Shown piece by piece: positions 34,890 through 44,245 of a stretch of DNA of 64,000 bases (position 1 is the first letter of the stretch; each line of letters opens with the position of its first letter). Made by a program: the position numbers and the translations under genes. The notes under the pieces are model-generated. The model searched no databases and was not told the DNA's origin. It saw only the letters and a program-made list of their open reading frames with translations. The DNA is from Marinobacter maritimus (GTDB taxonomy: Bacteria > Pseudomonadota > Gammaproteobacteria > Pseudomonadales > Oleiphilaceae). The DNA lies in contig NZ_VCGW01000001.1 in assembly GCF_007671675.1 (NCBI RefSeq), forward strand, positions 558,001-622,000, read 5' to 3'.

Positions 34890-37800
34890 TTAGTTACCCC
34901 CGGATTTTTTGGCTTCTTCGGCCGCTCGCTGGCGTTTACGAACTTCACGGGGGTCGTTGTAAGCGCGCCCGGGCGTTACTGAAACGCCGGTTGTTTCGGC
35001 GGGTTCTTTTTCAGACACGGGCACCGCTTTATCTGGTGTGGCTTCGGCATTCTCTGCGGGCGCTTTTGCTGCAGACTTACTCCGGCTCCTTGCTGGCGTG
35101 GCTCTGGGCTTCCTGGCAGGAGGGGTCTTACTCTCGCCGTCAGATGAGCTTGCACCTGCGTCTGCGTTTGCCACCGGGTTTTCATCTTCTTTGGCTGAGG
35201 ACAGGTCGCGCTCTGCTTTTGCTGCCGGTTTTTCTGCTGCAGCTGAGGGTTTTTTCGCTTCTGTCGCTGCGGGCTTTTTAACCTCTGCTGCTGATGGCTC
35301 TTTCACCACTGCTGATGGCTCTTTCACAACTGCTGATGGCTCTTTGCCCTCTGTTACGGGCGGTTCACTGTCTTTGGAAGCAGATGCTGCTCCGCTCGCT
35401 TCGGCGGAGGGCTTGCTGCTTGATACGGCCTCACTGATTTGTGCTGCCGGCTTCGAGCTGGCATCAGTTGTGGTTTCTTTAGCTGGCTGAGTCTGAGTAG
35501 TGACTGCTTCGCCCGGTGTCGCTTTGGGCTTGGCTTCGACTGCCGGAGCTTCTGCCTTTGCAGCTGCATCTGTGGTAGCGGAGTCCGTCGGTTTTTGAGC
35601 CTGCGGATCTGCCTTAACTTCATGTGCCGGGGCAACGTCAGCGACGGGTTGCGGTTTTTGAGCAGGCTTGTCGTCAGAGGCAGCCTTTTGCTCCGACTGC
35701 TTCGGCTCGTTCTGCTTCGCCACAGGTGCATTCGAAGCGGCCTGGTGTGCACTCTTTTCTGTTGCAGCCGAGGCGTTCAGCTCCGTGGTATCGTTGCCCG
35801 CTTCCGGCTGTGTATCCTTCTGATGTTTCTCATTACGAGCGCTCTTGCGAGCTGCCGGACTGGAAGCGGGAGCCTCAGAAGAAGAACCGTCCCGGTTACG
35901 TGGGCGGCGCGGTTTGCGGCGGCTGTCATCAGCGCCGGATTTTTCAGCGGTATTCGCCTTTAGTGGAGATTCCTGCTGATTTGCATCCTTCTGGTCACCG
36001 TTGTTTTTGGCGTCACGCTGAGGGCGGTTTCGGTTCTGACCGCGGCTTTGGTTGTCTCTGCGATTATCCCGACGGTTATCGTCATTGCGGTTGTCGGAGC
36101 CTTTATTCTCGGCGCTCCTGTCCGCATTTTTGTCGGCAGCCTGACGGCTCTGGTTAGGACGATTCTGGTCGTCATTTCGGTTGCGGCCTCGTGCACGGCT
36201 GTCGTCACCGCCAGTCTTCTGGTTGTTGCTCTGGCGACGCTCGTTGCTGCTGCGGTTTTTGCTACCGGAGCCTTGACCATCACGCGCGACGCGGGTTTTA
36301 CGGCGATCCTGCCGCCCCTGGTTGCGCTGGTCGCCGCGGCTGGTCGTCTCTTTGCTTGCGCTGTCGCGGGTTTTGGTCGGCTGCGCTTCATCGTCACTGA
36401 AGAAGCAGGCAATCTTTCGGCCAATTCTACGGAACAGGCCATCGTCTTGTTCTTCGGGCGTCGCTTCAGTGGGTTCGACCGCTTTGGCAGTCGGCGCCGA
36501 GGCGCTTGGACGGATAGCCCGGACTGCAGCTTGCTCTCGGACCGGCTTTTCAGCTGCGGGCGCTTCAAACACATCTTCCTCACGCTCGCTGTATTCTTGC
36601 GCTACCTGGTGGCTGGAGATATGTTCGGGAGTGGCCTCATCATCCCGCATACGCAGGATTTCGAAGTGCGGCGTTTCCATGTGGGGTACCGGCACAACAA
36701 CAACGCTGACTTCCTGGCGCGCTTCAATGTCGGCAAGCTGTTTGCGCTTTTCGTTCAGCAGGAAAGTGGCGACTGACACAGGTACGATGGCTCGCACTTC
36801 GCCCGTCTTTTCCTTGGACGATTCTTCGTAGATCAGGCGCATGATACTCAGCGCCAGCGACTCGATACCACGGATGGTGCCTTGGCCTTCACAGCGCGGG
36901 CACACTTCGCTGCGGGTTTCTCCCAGCGAGGGCCTTAGCCGCTGACGGGACATTTCGAGCAAGCCGAAACGTGAAATCTTGCCAACCTGAACTCGTGCCC
37001 GGTCGATTTCCAGAGCTTCGCGCATTTTCTGTTCAACTTCGCGCTGGTGCCTGGCTGGGGTCATGTCGATAAAGTCGATGACAATCAGGCCGCCCATGTC
37101 ACGCAGACGCAGCTGGCGAGCGATTTCTTCCGCCGCTTCCAGGTTGGTCTGGAACGCAGTTTCCTCGATATCCTGGCCTTTGGTGGCGCGGGATGAGTTG
37201 ATGTCTATGGACACCAGCGCCTCGGTCGGATCGATAACGATAGAGCCGCCAGAGGGGAGTCTGACTTCCCGCTGGAAAGCCGTTTCGATCTGGCCTTCAA
37301 TCTGGTATCGACTGAACAGCGGAATCTCGTCTTTATAGAGCTTGATCTTGTTCTCGAACGTCGGCATTACGGCGCGGACGAAATTCAATACGTCCTCATA
37401 AACGCTTTCCGAGTCGATCAGCACCTCTCCGATATCCTGGCGCAGGTAGTCACGAACGGCACGAATGATAACGTTGCTTTCCTGATGGATCAGGAAGGGG
37501 GCTTTGCGCTCGCCGGCTGCCTGGGTAATCGCTTCCCAGAACTGAACCAGGTAGTCGAGATCCCATTGCAATTCTTCGGTGGTGCGGCCGATACCAGCGG
37601 TGCGTACGATGATGCCCATGGACTTGGGCACCTGAACGCTATTCATGGCTTCTTTGAGTTGTGCCCTCTCTTCGCCCTCAATGCGGCGTGAAATGCCGCC
37701 TGCACGGGGGTTGTTGGGCATCAGAACGAGGTAGCGACCGGCAAGGGAAATAAATGTAGTGAGGGCGGCGCCTTTGTTGCCACGCTCTTCCTTATCGACC

Positions 37801-38111
37801 TGGACGATGACTTCCTGGCCTTCCGCAACGACTTCCTTGATGTTGACCTTGCCTTCGATCTGGCCTGGCGACTTTTTGAAGTAGTCCCTGGAAATCTCCT
37901 TCAAAGGGAGAAAGCCATGGCGATCGGCGCCGAAATCAACAAAGGCAGCTTCCAGACTCGGCTCTACGCGGGTAATGCGCCCTTTGTAGATGTTGGCTTT
38001 TTTCTGCTCGCGGGAGCTGGATTCAATATCGAGGTCGAACAGGCGCTGGCCGTCAACCAGAGCGACGCGCAACTCTTCAGGGTGAGTTGCATTGATAAGC
38101 ATTCTTTTCAT
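34890..38111 (-). CDS. rne: Ribonuclease E
   Basis: A 1073-residue endoribonuclease, core of the RNA degradosome. Catalytic half (residues 1 to about 520): S1 RNA-binding domain from residue 35 ([20 protein letters not shown]), 5'-sensor region, DNase-I-like domain with metal-binding Asp in [12 protein letters not shown] (about 303) and VIDFIDM (about 346), and the zinc-link CPRCEGQG (about 404). The C-terminal half is low-complexity: an Arg/Asn/Asp-rich RNA-binding stretch (about 610-720), then Ala/Lys/Glu/Pro-rich scaffold with tandem heptads (KEPSAVV). The scaffold would bind partner proteins and the membrane. A long 5' leader with hairpins precedes it. UPF0149 follows after three bases. 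Confidence 0.96.
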   Translation of the reverse strand: MKRMLINATHPEELRVALVDGQRLFDLDIESSSREQKKANIYKGRITRVEPSLEAAFVDFGADRHGFLPLKEISRDYFKKSPGQIEGKVNIKEVVAEGQEVIVQVDKEERGNKGAALTTFISLAGRYLVLMPNNPRAGGISRRIEGEERAQLKEAMNSVQVPKSMGIIVRTAGIGRTTEELQWDLDYLVQFWEAITQAAGERKAPFLIHQESNVIIRAVRDYLRQDIGEVLIDSESVYEDVLNFVRAVMPTFENKIKLYKDEIPLFSRYQIEGQIETAFQREVRLPSGGSIVIDPTEALVSIDINSSRATKGQDIEETAFQTNLEAAEEIARQLRLRDMGGLIVIDFIDMTPARHQREVEQKMREALEIDRARVQVGKISRFGLLEMSRQRLRPSLGETRSEVCPRCEGQGTIRGIESLALSIMRLIYEESSKEKTGEVRAIVPVSVATFLLNEKRKQLADIEARQEVSVVVVPVPHMETPHFEILRMRDDEATPEHISSHQVAQEYSEREEDVFEAPAAEKPVREQAAVRAIRPSASAPTAKAVEPTEATPEEQDDGLFRRIGRKIACFFSDDEAQPTKTRDSASKETTSRGDQRNQGRQDRRKTRVARDGQGSGSKNRSSNERRQSNNQKTGGDDSRARGRNRNDDQNRPNQSRQAADKNADRSAENKGSDNRNDDNRRDNRRDNQSRGQNRNRPQRDAKNNGDQKDANQQESPLKANTAEKSGADDSRRKPRRPRNRDGSSSEAPASSPAARKSARNEKHQKDTQPEAGNDTTELNASAATEKSAHQAASNAPVAKQNEPKQSEQKAASDDKPAQKPQPVADVAPAHEVKADPQAQKPTDSATTDAAAKAEAPAVEAKPKATPGEAVTTQTQPAKETTTDASSKPAAQISEAVSSSKPSAEASGAASASKDSEPPVTEGKEPSAVVKEPSAVVKEPSAAEVKKPAATEAKKPSAAAEKPAAKAERDLSSAKEDENPVANADAGASSSDGESKTPPARKPRATPARSRSKSAAKAPAENAEATPDKAVPVSEKEPAETTGVSVTPGRAYNDPREVRKRQRAAEEAKKSGGN
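35290..35352 (-). repeat. Tandem 21-base repeats inside rne
   Basis: Three consecutive 21-base units (35290-35310, 35311-35331, 35332-35352) start with GCTGATGGCTCTTT on the plus strand. The first two differ by one base; the third diverges in its last third. They encode the heptad KEPSAVV repeated in the RNase E scaffold. Such repeats are prone to slippage, so copy number may vary between strains. Confidence 0.85.
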
Positions 38112-38121
38112 GGAAAGGGGA

Positions 38122-38150
38122 TTTTCCTGTCGTTTGATTTTGACAGAAAA
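38122..38150 (-). promoter_or_regulatory. Hairpin sequestering the rne ribosome-binding site
   Basis: Read on the rne strand, TTTTCTGTC pairs with GACAGGAAAA (one bulged base, ten-base loop). The Shine-Dalgarno candidate AGGA lies in the 3' arm, 13 bases before the rne ATG. Such a structure would limit translation until it is opened. In enterobacteria the rne leader mediates feedback control by RNase E itself; equivalence here is inferred. Confidence 0.55.
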
Positions 38151-38230
38151 CCGAAGGGCGTCGCATCTGCGAAGCAGGACGTGCGTGCCGCAGGCCCCGT
38201 TAAATCAGGGGCAGAGCGGCGGACAGACAA

Positions 38231-38253
38231 ATCATGCCCCGTCGGGGTATGAT
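38231..38253 (-). promoter_or_regulatory. Stable hairpin in the rne 5' leader
   Basis: A 10-bp stem (38231-38240 with 38244-38253; one G-T pair) closes a three-base loop, ATCATGCCCC-GTC-GGGGTATGAT. It lies 120 bases upstream of rne, with weaker hairpins at 38161-38172 and 38194-38212. There is no T-run, so it is not a terminator for either gene. It could be the RNase E-sensing element of the leader. The gap 38112-38718 holds this leader and the rluC promoter and leader; no gene is evident in it. Confidence 0.45.
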
Positions 38254-38335
38254 CCTGTTGATCTGAGACCACCGCCGACAGCCCACCGGCCTTCCGGCAG
38301 AGGGGTGTCGTGTAGGGTTCGTGTCTGTTGGCGCA

Positions 38336-38341
38336 TATAAT
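38336..38341 (+). promoter_or_regulatory. Probable -10 element of the rluC promoter
   Basis: A TATAAT hexamer reads toward rluC. The spacing-matched -35 (38313-38318, TAGGGT) is weak. It would give a leader of roughly 370 bases before the rluC ATG; a nearer start cannot be ruled out. The stretch 38342-38718 shows no protein-coding evidence. Confidence 0.4.
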
Positions 38342-38718
38342 CCGTTTTCAGGTTCACACAAGTGCCTGGGTCTCACGTCTTATTCGTAAGCTGGACGGCC
38401 CGGCCTTGCGTGGCAGTGATTCTTCGCGATTTCGCCCGGCGGTTTTCCGCACGGTTTCAGTTTTTCCGGTGTCAGTTTGCCGTTTTTTACGGGTTTACCC
38501 TGGCACTGCGGAGGCATTTCTTGCGCCGGGCCCGATAGTGATTGGGCGTTCGGCGTTCAAACTCTTGAATAGTGTCGGTATACTTCTGCCGCTCCGGCTT
38601 CTGACTCAAGTTGGTCAGGCCGTAGACAAACGACAGATCACGCCGGAATATAACAGTATTCAGGGAGTCGTTCAATCCCGCCCGTATCGCCAGCTCCATC
38701 ACCCGTTAAAGGAACCTT

Positions 38719-39783
38719 ATGCCCCGCAAATCTGCTACCGGAAAGCCCACCCGCGCCAGGGTCAGAAAGCCGGTGTCACGCCCCGGCAACGGCGCCGAAT
38801 CAAGCCGGACGAGTGGCGGGCGAGAAACTGTCCAGCAGAGGGTTCTTTGGGTAACTGTTGATGAGGATAATCATGGACAGCGGCTGGATAACTTTCTGCT
38901 GGCGCAACTTCGCGGTGTGCCCAGGAGTATTATCTATCGCATCGTCCGGAAGGGCGAAGTGAGAGTGAACAAGGGTAGGGTGAAGCCCGATACGCGCCTT
39001 GCGACGGGCGACCAGGTGCGTATTCCGCCGGTTATCCGCAAAGAGAAAGCCCCCCAGCCGGCGCCTGGGAGCAGGGTTCAAGGTGTGGTAGAGGCGGCGG
39101 TCGTATTTGAAAACGATCAGATGCTGGTGGTCAACAAGCCATCCGGTATTGCGGTGCATGGCGGCAGCGGTCTCAGCTTCGGTCTGATTGAGGTGCTGCG
39201 TTCGGCCCGCCCTGAGGCGAAGTTCCTTGAGTTGGTGCACCGTCTGGACAGGGATACCTCCGGGCTTGTCATGATTGCCAAAAAGCGGTCGGCGCTACGC
39301 TATTTGCAGGATGAGCTCAGGCAGAGGCGCATTCGGAAGCAATACCATGCCTTGGTGGTGGGGAGTTGGCCCAATAAGCTTGGCCGGGTTGATGAGCCTT
39401 TGCTGCGCTATGAAATGCCCAATGGAGAGCGCAGGGTGAAGGTGGATGAAGCCGGCAAAGCGTCGCTGACCACCTTTCGCTGCCTTGCGCGCTACAGCGG
39501 CTACAGTCTGGTGGAGGCGTCACCGGTTACTGGTCGTACCCATCAGATTCGCGTTCATAGTGCCTGCGCTGGTCATCCGATAGCGGGGGATGACAAGTAT
39601 ATGGATGATGTAAGTCTGAAAGCATTCCGGTCTGTTGGCGGTCAGCGGCTGATGCTGCACGCCCGGGCTCTTGAGCTCTTGCTGCCTGTGACCGGGGAGG
39701 CGGTTCGGTTCGAGGCCCCTTATGATGATGTATTCAGTCACGTGCTGAGTAAACTCGAAGTGCGTGCAACGGGAGCAGGTTGA
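38719..39783 (+). CDS. rluC: 23S rRNA pseudouridine synthase RluC
   Basis: A 354-residue enzyme that isomerises uridines 955, 2504 and 2580 (E. coli numbering) of 23S rRNA. After a basic N-terminal tail of about 40 residues there is an S4 RNA-binding domain (GQRLDNFLLAQLRGVPRSII), then the RluA-type catalytic domain with HRLDRDTSGLVMIAKK, whose Asp is the nucleophile, and SPVTGRTHQIRVHSACAGHP. The start has AAAGGAAC upstream. The divergent rne / rluC arrangement is widespread in gammaproteobacteria. The stop overlaps the next ATG (TGATG). Confidence 0.93.
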   Translation: MPRKSATGKPTRARVRKPVSRPGNGAESSRTSGGRETVQQRVLWVTVDEDNHGQRLDNFLLAQLRGVPRSIIYRIVRKGEVRVNKGRVKPDTRLATGDQVRIPPVIRKEKAPQPAPGSRVQGVVEAAVVFENDQMLVVNKPSGIAVHGGSGLSFGLIEVLRSARPEAKFLELVHRLDRDTSGLVMIAKKRSALRYLQDELRQRRIRKQYHALVVGSWPNKLGRVDEPLLRYEMPNGERRVKVDEAGKASLTTFRCLARYSGYSLVEASPVTGRTHQIRVHSACAGHPIAGDDKYMDDVSLKAFRSVGGQRLMLHARALELLLPVTGEAVRFEAPYDDVFSHVLSKLEVRATGAG

Positions 39784-40430
39784 TGGACGTTAAAATTGTA
39801 ATTTTTGATTGGGATGGAACCCTTGTGGATTCCGTAGATCACATTGCGGACAGTCTGCATCAGGCTGCCACCGATCTGGGTTATCCCGCGCTGGAGCGGG
39901 AAGCATACCGTGACATCATCGGTCTGGGCATGGTCGAGGCTCTGGAGAGGCTCTATCCGGGTATCAGTCGCGAAGAAATGACCACCATCCGGGAGGGGTA
40001 CGGGAATTATTTCTTCCGTAAGGTCACGACGCCCCAGAATGTATTTGACGGTATGGCTGATGTCGTCGCAGATCTTCGAGGCGCTGGCCGCGGATGCTCT
40101 GTGGCTACGGGTAAAAGCCGTAGAGGTCTTGAATCTGCACTTGTTTCGAGCGGACTTGGCGCACATTTCGATATCACTCGCTGTGCTGATGAGACCCGAT
40201 CCAAGCCTGATCCGCGTATGCTTGAAGAGATATTGCAGTTTTATGGGGTGGAGCCCTCAGAGGCCGTTATGATTGGCGATACCCGTTATGATCTCGAAAT
40301 GGCGCAGCGCATTGGTATGCCATCCATAGGTGTTGAGTGGGGTGTGCATAAGCGTGATGTGCTCGGAGGCTACGCGCCCCATGCCATCGTAGATTCTGTT
40401 CCGGATCTTCGAAGCGTGCTCGGTCTGTAA
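39783..40430 (+). CDS. HAD-superfamily hydrolase (phosphoglycolate phosphatase-like)
   Basis: A 215-residue HAD subfamily IA hydrolase. Motif I is FDWDGTLVDS (nucleophile and acid Asp), motif II ATGKS, motif III the Lys of RSKPDPRM, and motif IV MIGDTRYDLEMA. A helical cap domain lies between motifs I and II. Typical substrates are small phosphate esters. The start ATG overlaps the rluC stop by one base, so it is translationally coupled. The same rluC-HAD-sppA order occurs in Pseudomonas. Confidence 0.85.
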   Translation: MDVKIVIFDWDGTLVDSVDHIADSLHQAATDLGYPALEREAYRDIIGLGMVEALERLYPGISREEMTTIREGYGNYFFRKVTTPQNVFDGMADVVADLRGAGRGCSVATGKSRRGLESALVSSGLGAHFDITRCADETRSKPDPRMLEEILQFYGVEPSEAVMIGDTRYDLEMAQRIGMPSIGVEWGVHKRDVLGGYAPHAIVDSVPDLRSVLGL

Positions 40431-40469
40431 AACAAATTTTGGTGTGTTCATTTCTGACAGGATAGATGC

Positions 40470-41495
40470 ATGAGTGAGTGGGATTCAGAAAAGACTCCAG
40501 AATGGGGTGATAAATCTGCAGAGCCTCGTTTGGGGCGAAATCAACCGCGTTTGCCGCCCGAATCGGGTCGTGATTGGAGATTGATTGAAAAGCTGGTTAT
40601 GTCGCTGCAGTCTGAGCAGCGCAAGAGCCGACGCTGGGGTATCTTTTTCAAGCTTCTTACATTCACCTATCTGTTCGTTCTGCTGGCGATTGTCTGGACT
40701 CCGTTTGGAGACAGTCTTGATGCAACAACCGGGAAACACACTGCGGTGGTGGAAGTGAATGGTCCGATTGCGGCAGACGAGCTCGCCAGCGCCGACAACA
40801 TTGTTGGCTCTCTGCGGTCAGCGTTCGAGCAAGAAAATGCTGTAGCGATTATCCTGCGCATTAATAGTCCTGGCGGCAGTCCGGTGCAATCTGGATATAT
40901 TTATGATGAGATCAAACGGCTGCGGGAGGAGTACCCGGAAAAGAAAGTTTATGCTGTGATCTCGGATATTGGAGCATCGGGCGCCTACTACATAGCGGCT
41001 GCAGCTGATGAGATCTATGCAAACCGGGCCAGTCTCGTGGGGTCAATCGGTGTTGTGGCCGGCGGTTTCGGGTTTACCGGTGTCATGGACAAGCTGGGCG
41101 TTGAACGCAGGCTTTACACGGCCGGTGACAACAAGGCCTTTCTGGATCCATTCTCACCCGAGCAGGAACAGGAAGTGGCGTTTTGGCAAGACGTGCTGGA
41201 GAGTACCCATCAGCAGTTCATAGAAGCAGTAAAGAAAGGTCGTGGTGATCGACTGGCTGATGACGAGCGCTTGTTCAGCGGCTTGATTTGGAGTGGCGAG
41301 CAGGCGTTGGAGCTGGGTCTTATTGACGGGCTTGGCAGTACCTCCCATGTTGCAAGGCAGATTGTGGGTCAGGAAGATCTGATTGATTATAGTCAGCGCA
41401 AAGGCGCGCTGCGTGATCTTGTTGATCAGCTTGGGGTGTCCGTTGGTCAGGGGGTTGTCGGGCAGTTGGTAGAGTCCCGCCTGGAATTGCGATAG
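40470..41495 (+). CDS. sppA: Signal peptide peptidase SppA (S49 family)
   Basis: A 341-residue inner-membrane serine protease that degrades cleaved signal peptides. It has a cytoplasmic N-terminus, one membrane segment at about residues 58-77 (FFKLLTFTYLFVLLAIVW) and a periplasmic catalytic domain with LRINSPGGSPVQSGYIYDEI, nucleophile Ser170 in DIGASGAYY and general-base Lys222 in AGDNKAFLDPF. This is the short, single-domain type that assembles as an oligomer. It lies 39 bases after the HAD gene in the same direction. Confidence 0.9.
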   Translation: MSEWDSEKTPEWGDKSAEPRLGRNQPRLPPESGRDWRLIEKLVMSLQSEQRKSRRWGIFFKLLTFTYLFVLLAIVWTPFGDSLDATTGKHTAVVEVNGPIAADELASADNIVGSLRSAFEQENAVAIILRINSPGGSPVQSGYIYDEIKRLREEYPEKKVYAVISDIGASGAYYIAAAADEIYANRASLVGSIGVVAGGFGFTGVMDKLGVERRLYTAGDNKAFLDPFSPEQEQEVAFWQDVLESTHQQFIEAVKKGRGDRLADDERLFSGLIWSGEQALELGLIDGLGSTSHVARQIVGQEDLIDYSQRKGALRDLVDQLGVSVGQGVVGQLVESRLELR

Positions 41496-41516
41496 GGGCA
41501 GGGCATACACGGGCAG

Positions 41517-42113
41517 TTACGGTTCGAGAAGTGGGTTTCTGCCCCAGCTCGTTAGCATGTTGGTCAGGGCGATCAAGGGCAGGCCGATCAAGCTGTTCGG
41601 ATCGCGGCCTTGTAGCTCACGAAAAAGCGTGATGCCCAAGCCTTCCATCTTGAAGCTGCCTGCACAGTCATAGGGCGCCTCTTTGCGGAGATAGGCGTCG
41701 ATTTCTTCTGGGCACAGGTCCCGGAAACGAGCGGTAAATTGCTCGCAGTGAGTTTGCAGCGTTCCGGAGCTGGCGTCCAACAGCGCGAGACCGGTCAGAA
41801 AGATGACGCTTTGACCACTGCTCCTGGCCAGCTGTTCGTAAGCATTTTTGTAGTTTCCGGGTTTACTTAACCGTGTGCCGTCAGGCAAGCCAGCCACCTG
41901 GTCTGAACCGATTATCCAGTGATCCGGGTACAAGGGTGCCAGAGCTCGGGCTTTCGACTCGGCCAGACGTAAGGCGAGGTCGACCGGAGGCTCCCCTGCG
42001 ATGGGTGATTCATCAATGTCCGGGCTGGCGCTGGAGAACGGCAGTCCGAGCCTTGCCAGCAATTCGTGGCGATACCTTGATGATGAAGCCAAAAGCAGGG
42101 GTTTTAGGGGCAT
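41517..42113 (-). CDS. Maf-family nucleotide pyrophosphatase (YceF type)
   Basis: A 198-residue Maf/Ham1-like protein: LLLASSSRYRHELLARLGLP, DIDES, RLAESKARALA, IIGSDQVAGL, LSKPGNYKNAYEQL, and YDCAGSFKMEGLG. YceF-type Maf proteins hydrolyse m7GTP and related modified nucleotides, acting in nucleotide-pool cleaning. The position, convergent with sppA and divergent from yceD-rpmF, supports the YceF subtype rather than YhdE. Confidence 0.9.
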   Translation of the reverse strand: MPLKPLLLASSSRYRHELLARLGLPFSSASPDIDESPIAGEPPVDLALRLAESKARALAPLYPDHWIIGSDQVAGLPDGTRLSKPGNYKNAYEQLARSSGQSVIFLTGLALLDASSGTLQTHCEQFTARFRDLCPEEIDAYLRKEAPYDCAGSFKMEGLGITLFRELQGRDPNSLIGLPLIALTNMLTSWGRNPLLEP

Positions 42114-42251
42114 GATGTCATTCCTTCCGGTGTTTGTGCGCTACTTTTCAGTGCGCGTATCGTAGAATACACCTACGGAAACCGGAACCCCCGGTCAAAA
42201 CGCTACGAAGTCTTTGACAGCAGCGAGCTTGGCCCCTAGAATTGCGCGCCT

Positions 42252-42806
42252 ATGTCAAACGCGTCAAATGCAGAATTGCCAAAAATTGTCGACCCTTACC
42301 GGTTGGCGGAGCACGACAGCGTGCTGGAGGGAGATATCCCTCTCAGTGGGTTGCCTCGTTTCCGTGAAGCTGTTTTAGGGTTCGAGAATGATGCCGTATG
42401 TCGCGTGACGTTGTCCTTTTATCAGGATGGCGAGCGTCGTCGTATCGTCTCTGGTGAGCTGGAGGCTCCTGTTAAGCTGGAGTGTCAGCGTTGCATGGAG
42501 TCCATGGATTCTGTGCTGACCTCCCGGTTTGTGCTTGGGTTGGTCACCAGCGATGCGCAGGCCGAGCGGTTGCCAAAGGATCTCGAGCCGTTTCAAACTG
42601 AAGATTTCAGTGCGAATCTCTGGTCCATGGCGGAGGATGAGCTGTTGCTGGTTTTGCCTCCATATCCGTTGCATGACCGGAGTGAATGCCCGGCAAAAGA
42701 AGAGCTGGAAGCATACGAACCAGGCAGTTCTTCGGCCGTATCAGAGAAAAAGCCGGGGGATAACCCGTTCAGCGTGCTGGCGGGCCTTGGAAAAACAAAG
42801 CATTAA
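42252..42806 (+). CDS. yceD: YceD family protein (DUF177)
   Basis: A 184-residue DUF177 protein required for normal 23S rRNA accumulation in E. coli. Visible features: the early IVDPYRLAEHDSVLEGDIPL, the zinc-knuckle-like LECQRCMESM, and the C-terminal PPYPLHDRSECP, followed by a variable tail. It is the first gene of the yceD-rpmF-plsX-fab transcript, divergent from the Maf gene across 138 bases. Confidence 0.9.
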   Translation: MSNASNAELPKIVDPYRLAEHDSVLEGDIPLSGLPRFREAVLGFENDAVCRVTLSFYQDGERRRIVSGELEAPVKLECQRCMESMDSVLTSRFVLGLVTSDAQAERLPKDLEPFQTEDFSANLWSMAEDELLLVLPPYPLHDRSECPAKEELEAYEPGSSSAVSEKKPGDNPFSVLAGLGKTKH

Positions 42807-42908
42807 TGCGAGCGTGGGCATCTATGTTGAAGCCGGCGCATTCAAACGAACACATGTTACGTGTAACGATATTCAAGTAAGTTACGTTAACAGGTCAGGA
42901 GTATAACC

Positions 42909-43088
42909 ATGGCTGTACAGAAGAACCGCAAGACCCGTTCCAAGCGTGGCATGCGCCGTGCCCACGATGCTCTGAGCCCTGCAGCTCTGAGCACTGATTC
43001 AACAACTGGTGAAGTTCATCGTCGCCACCACGTGTCTCCGGACGGATTCTACCGTGGTAAGCAGGTAATTGAAGCCAACGACGAGTAA
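42909..43088 (+). CDS. rpmF: 50S ribosomal protein L32
   Basis: A 59-residue basic protein starting [20 protein letters not shown], the L32 signature, and continuing with [27 protein letters not shown] ribosome-binding site lies seven bases before ATG. It lacks the Cys pairs of zinc-binding L32, so it is the zinc-independent form. It sits between yceD and plsX, the standard order. The stop is 43 bases before the plsX start. Confidence 0.97.
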   Translation: MAVQKNRKTRSKRGMRRAHDALSPAALSTDSTTGEVHRRHHVSPDGFYRGKQVIEANDE

Positions 43089-43131
43089 GCTCGTTGTACA
43101 GCCGCACCAACATCAATCGAATGGGCGAGCG

Positions 43132-44133
43132 GTGAAACCGGTCACTATAGCGATTGATGCCATGAGTGGCGATCGGGGGCCTTCAGTGGTCGTCGCCGCG
43201 GCCCTCGAAGCGGTGCGCGAAAATAAAGCCTTGAGTTTCATTCTGGTGGGTATCCGGAGTGAGCTTGAGGCTTTTTTGCGTGATGGGCATCCTCGAATCC
43301 AAATTATGGAAGCTGCGGATGTTGTCCGCATGAACGAGCGCCCCTCTCATGCGCTGCGACACAAGAAAAACTCCTCCATGGCCATTGCTTTGGCCCTGGT
43401 TCGTGACGGCGAGGCTCAGGGTTGTATCAGCGCGGGAAATACCGGGGCCCTTATGGCATTTGGGCGCTCCATTATCCGCATGTATCCGGGCATAGAGCGC
43501 CCCGCCATTGCCAAGCTGATCCCCTCGCTTCGGGGGCGGTGTCATGTTCTGGATCTTGGTGCCAATGTCGATTCCAGTGCGGAAAATCTCTATCAGTATG
43601 CTCTGATGGGATCGCTCATGGCTTCGGCAATCTGTAGCCAGGGGGAGCCGCGAGTCGCGCTGCTGAATGTGGGTGAAGAGGAAATCAAAGGCAACGAGCA
43701 GGTGCGCCTCGCATCCCACATGCTCGCGCAGTGCGACTCTATTAACTACATTGGCTACGTGGAGGGGAGTGATCTGTTCCGGGACGTTGCCGATGTGGTG
43801 GTGTGTGACGGTTTTGTGGGTAATATTGCGCTCAAAACCGGAGAGGGCGTTGCGGGTCTGCTTATTGAGCTCTTGGAGCAGGCGTTCACCCGCACGCTTT
43901 ATGGTCGTTTTGTGGGCCTTCTTGCCCGCCCCATTATCGGGCGCCTGCTTCGCCTGATGGACCCGTCTCGTCACAATGGTGCCAGCTTGCTAGGTCTGCA
44001 GGGCGTGGTTATCAAAAGCCATGGCAACGCCAATGAGCGCGCCATGCTTGCGGCTATTCGACAGGCTGTGCGCGAAGTTGAGCTGGAAGTGCCAAGGCGC
44101 ATTAATGAGCGTCTTGATGATCTGATGCTCTGA
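43132..44133 (+). CDS. plsX: Phosphate acyltransferase PlsX
   Basis: A 333-residue enzyme that converts acyl-ACP plus phosphate to acyl-phosphate, the first step of PlsY-dependent phospholipid synthesis. The family patterns are VTIAIDAMSGDRGPSVVV, SCISAGNTGALMAFGR-like GCISAGNTGALMAF, RPAIAKLIPS, LDLGANVDSSAENLYQYALM, VCDGFVGNIALKTGEG and SHGNANERA. GTG at 43132 is the likeliest start since the conserved region begins two codons later. There is no fabH between plsX and fabD, as in Pseudomonas. Confidence 0.95.
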   Translation: MKPVTIAIDAMSGDRGPSVVVAAALEAVRENKALSFILVGIRSELEAFLRDGHPRIQIMEAADVVRMNERPSHALRHKKNSSMAIALALVRDGEAQGCISAGNTGALMAFGRSIIRMYPGIERPAIAKLIPSLRGRCHVLDLGANVDSSAENLYQYALMGSLMASAICSQGEPRVALLNVGEEEIKGNEQVRLASHMLAQCDSINYIGYVEGSDLFRDVADVVVCDGFVGNIALKTGEGVAGLLIELLEQAFTRTLYGRFVGLLARPIIGRLLRLMDPSRHNGASLLGLQGVVIKSHGNANERAMLAAIRQAVREVELEVPRRINERLDDLML

Positions 44134-44245
44134 CCAGCCAAGACCGGAGTAGCTTGTCATTGGTACGGCTTACTCGCGCATAATCCGTCGAGCTTGTACT
44201 ATTGGCTAATCTCCTGAAACCTCCAATGACGATAAGATCCCGCTT

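Noticed and set aside
35038..36831. Long open frames antisense to the rne scaffold region
   Set aside because: They translate low-complexity Ala/Lys/Arg coding sequence in reverse, giving hydrophobic-looking but repetitive products; rne explains the region.
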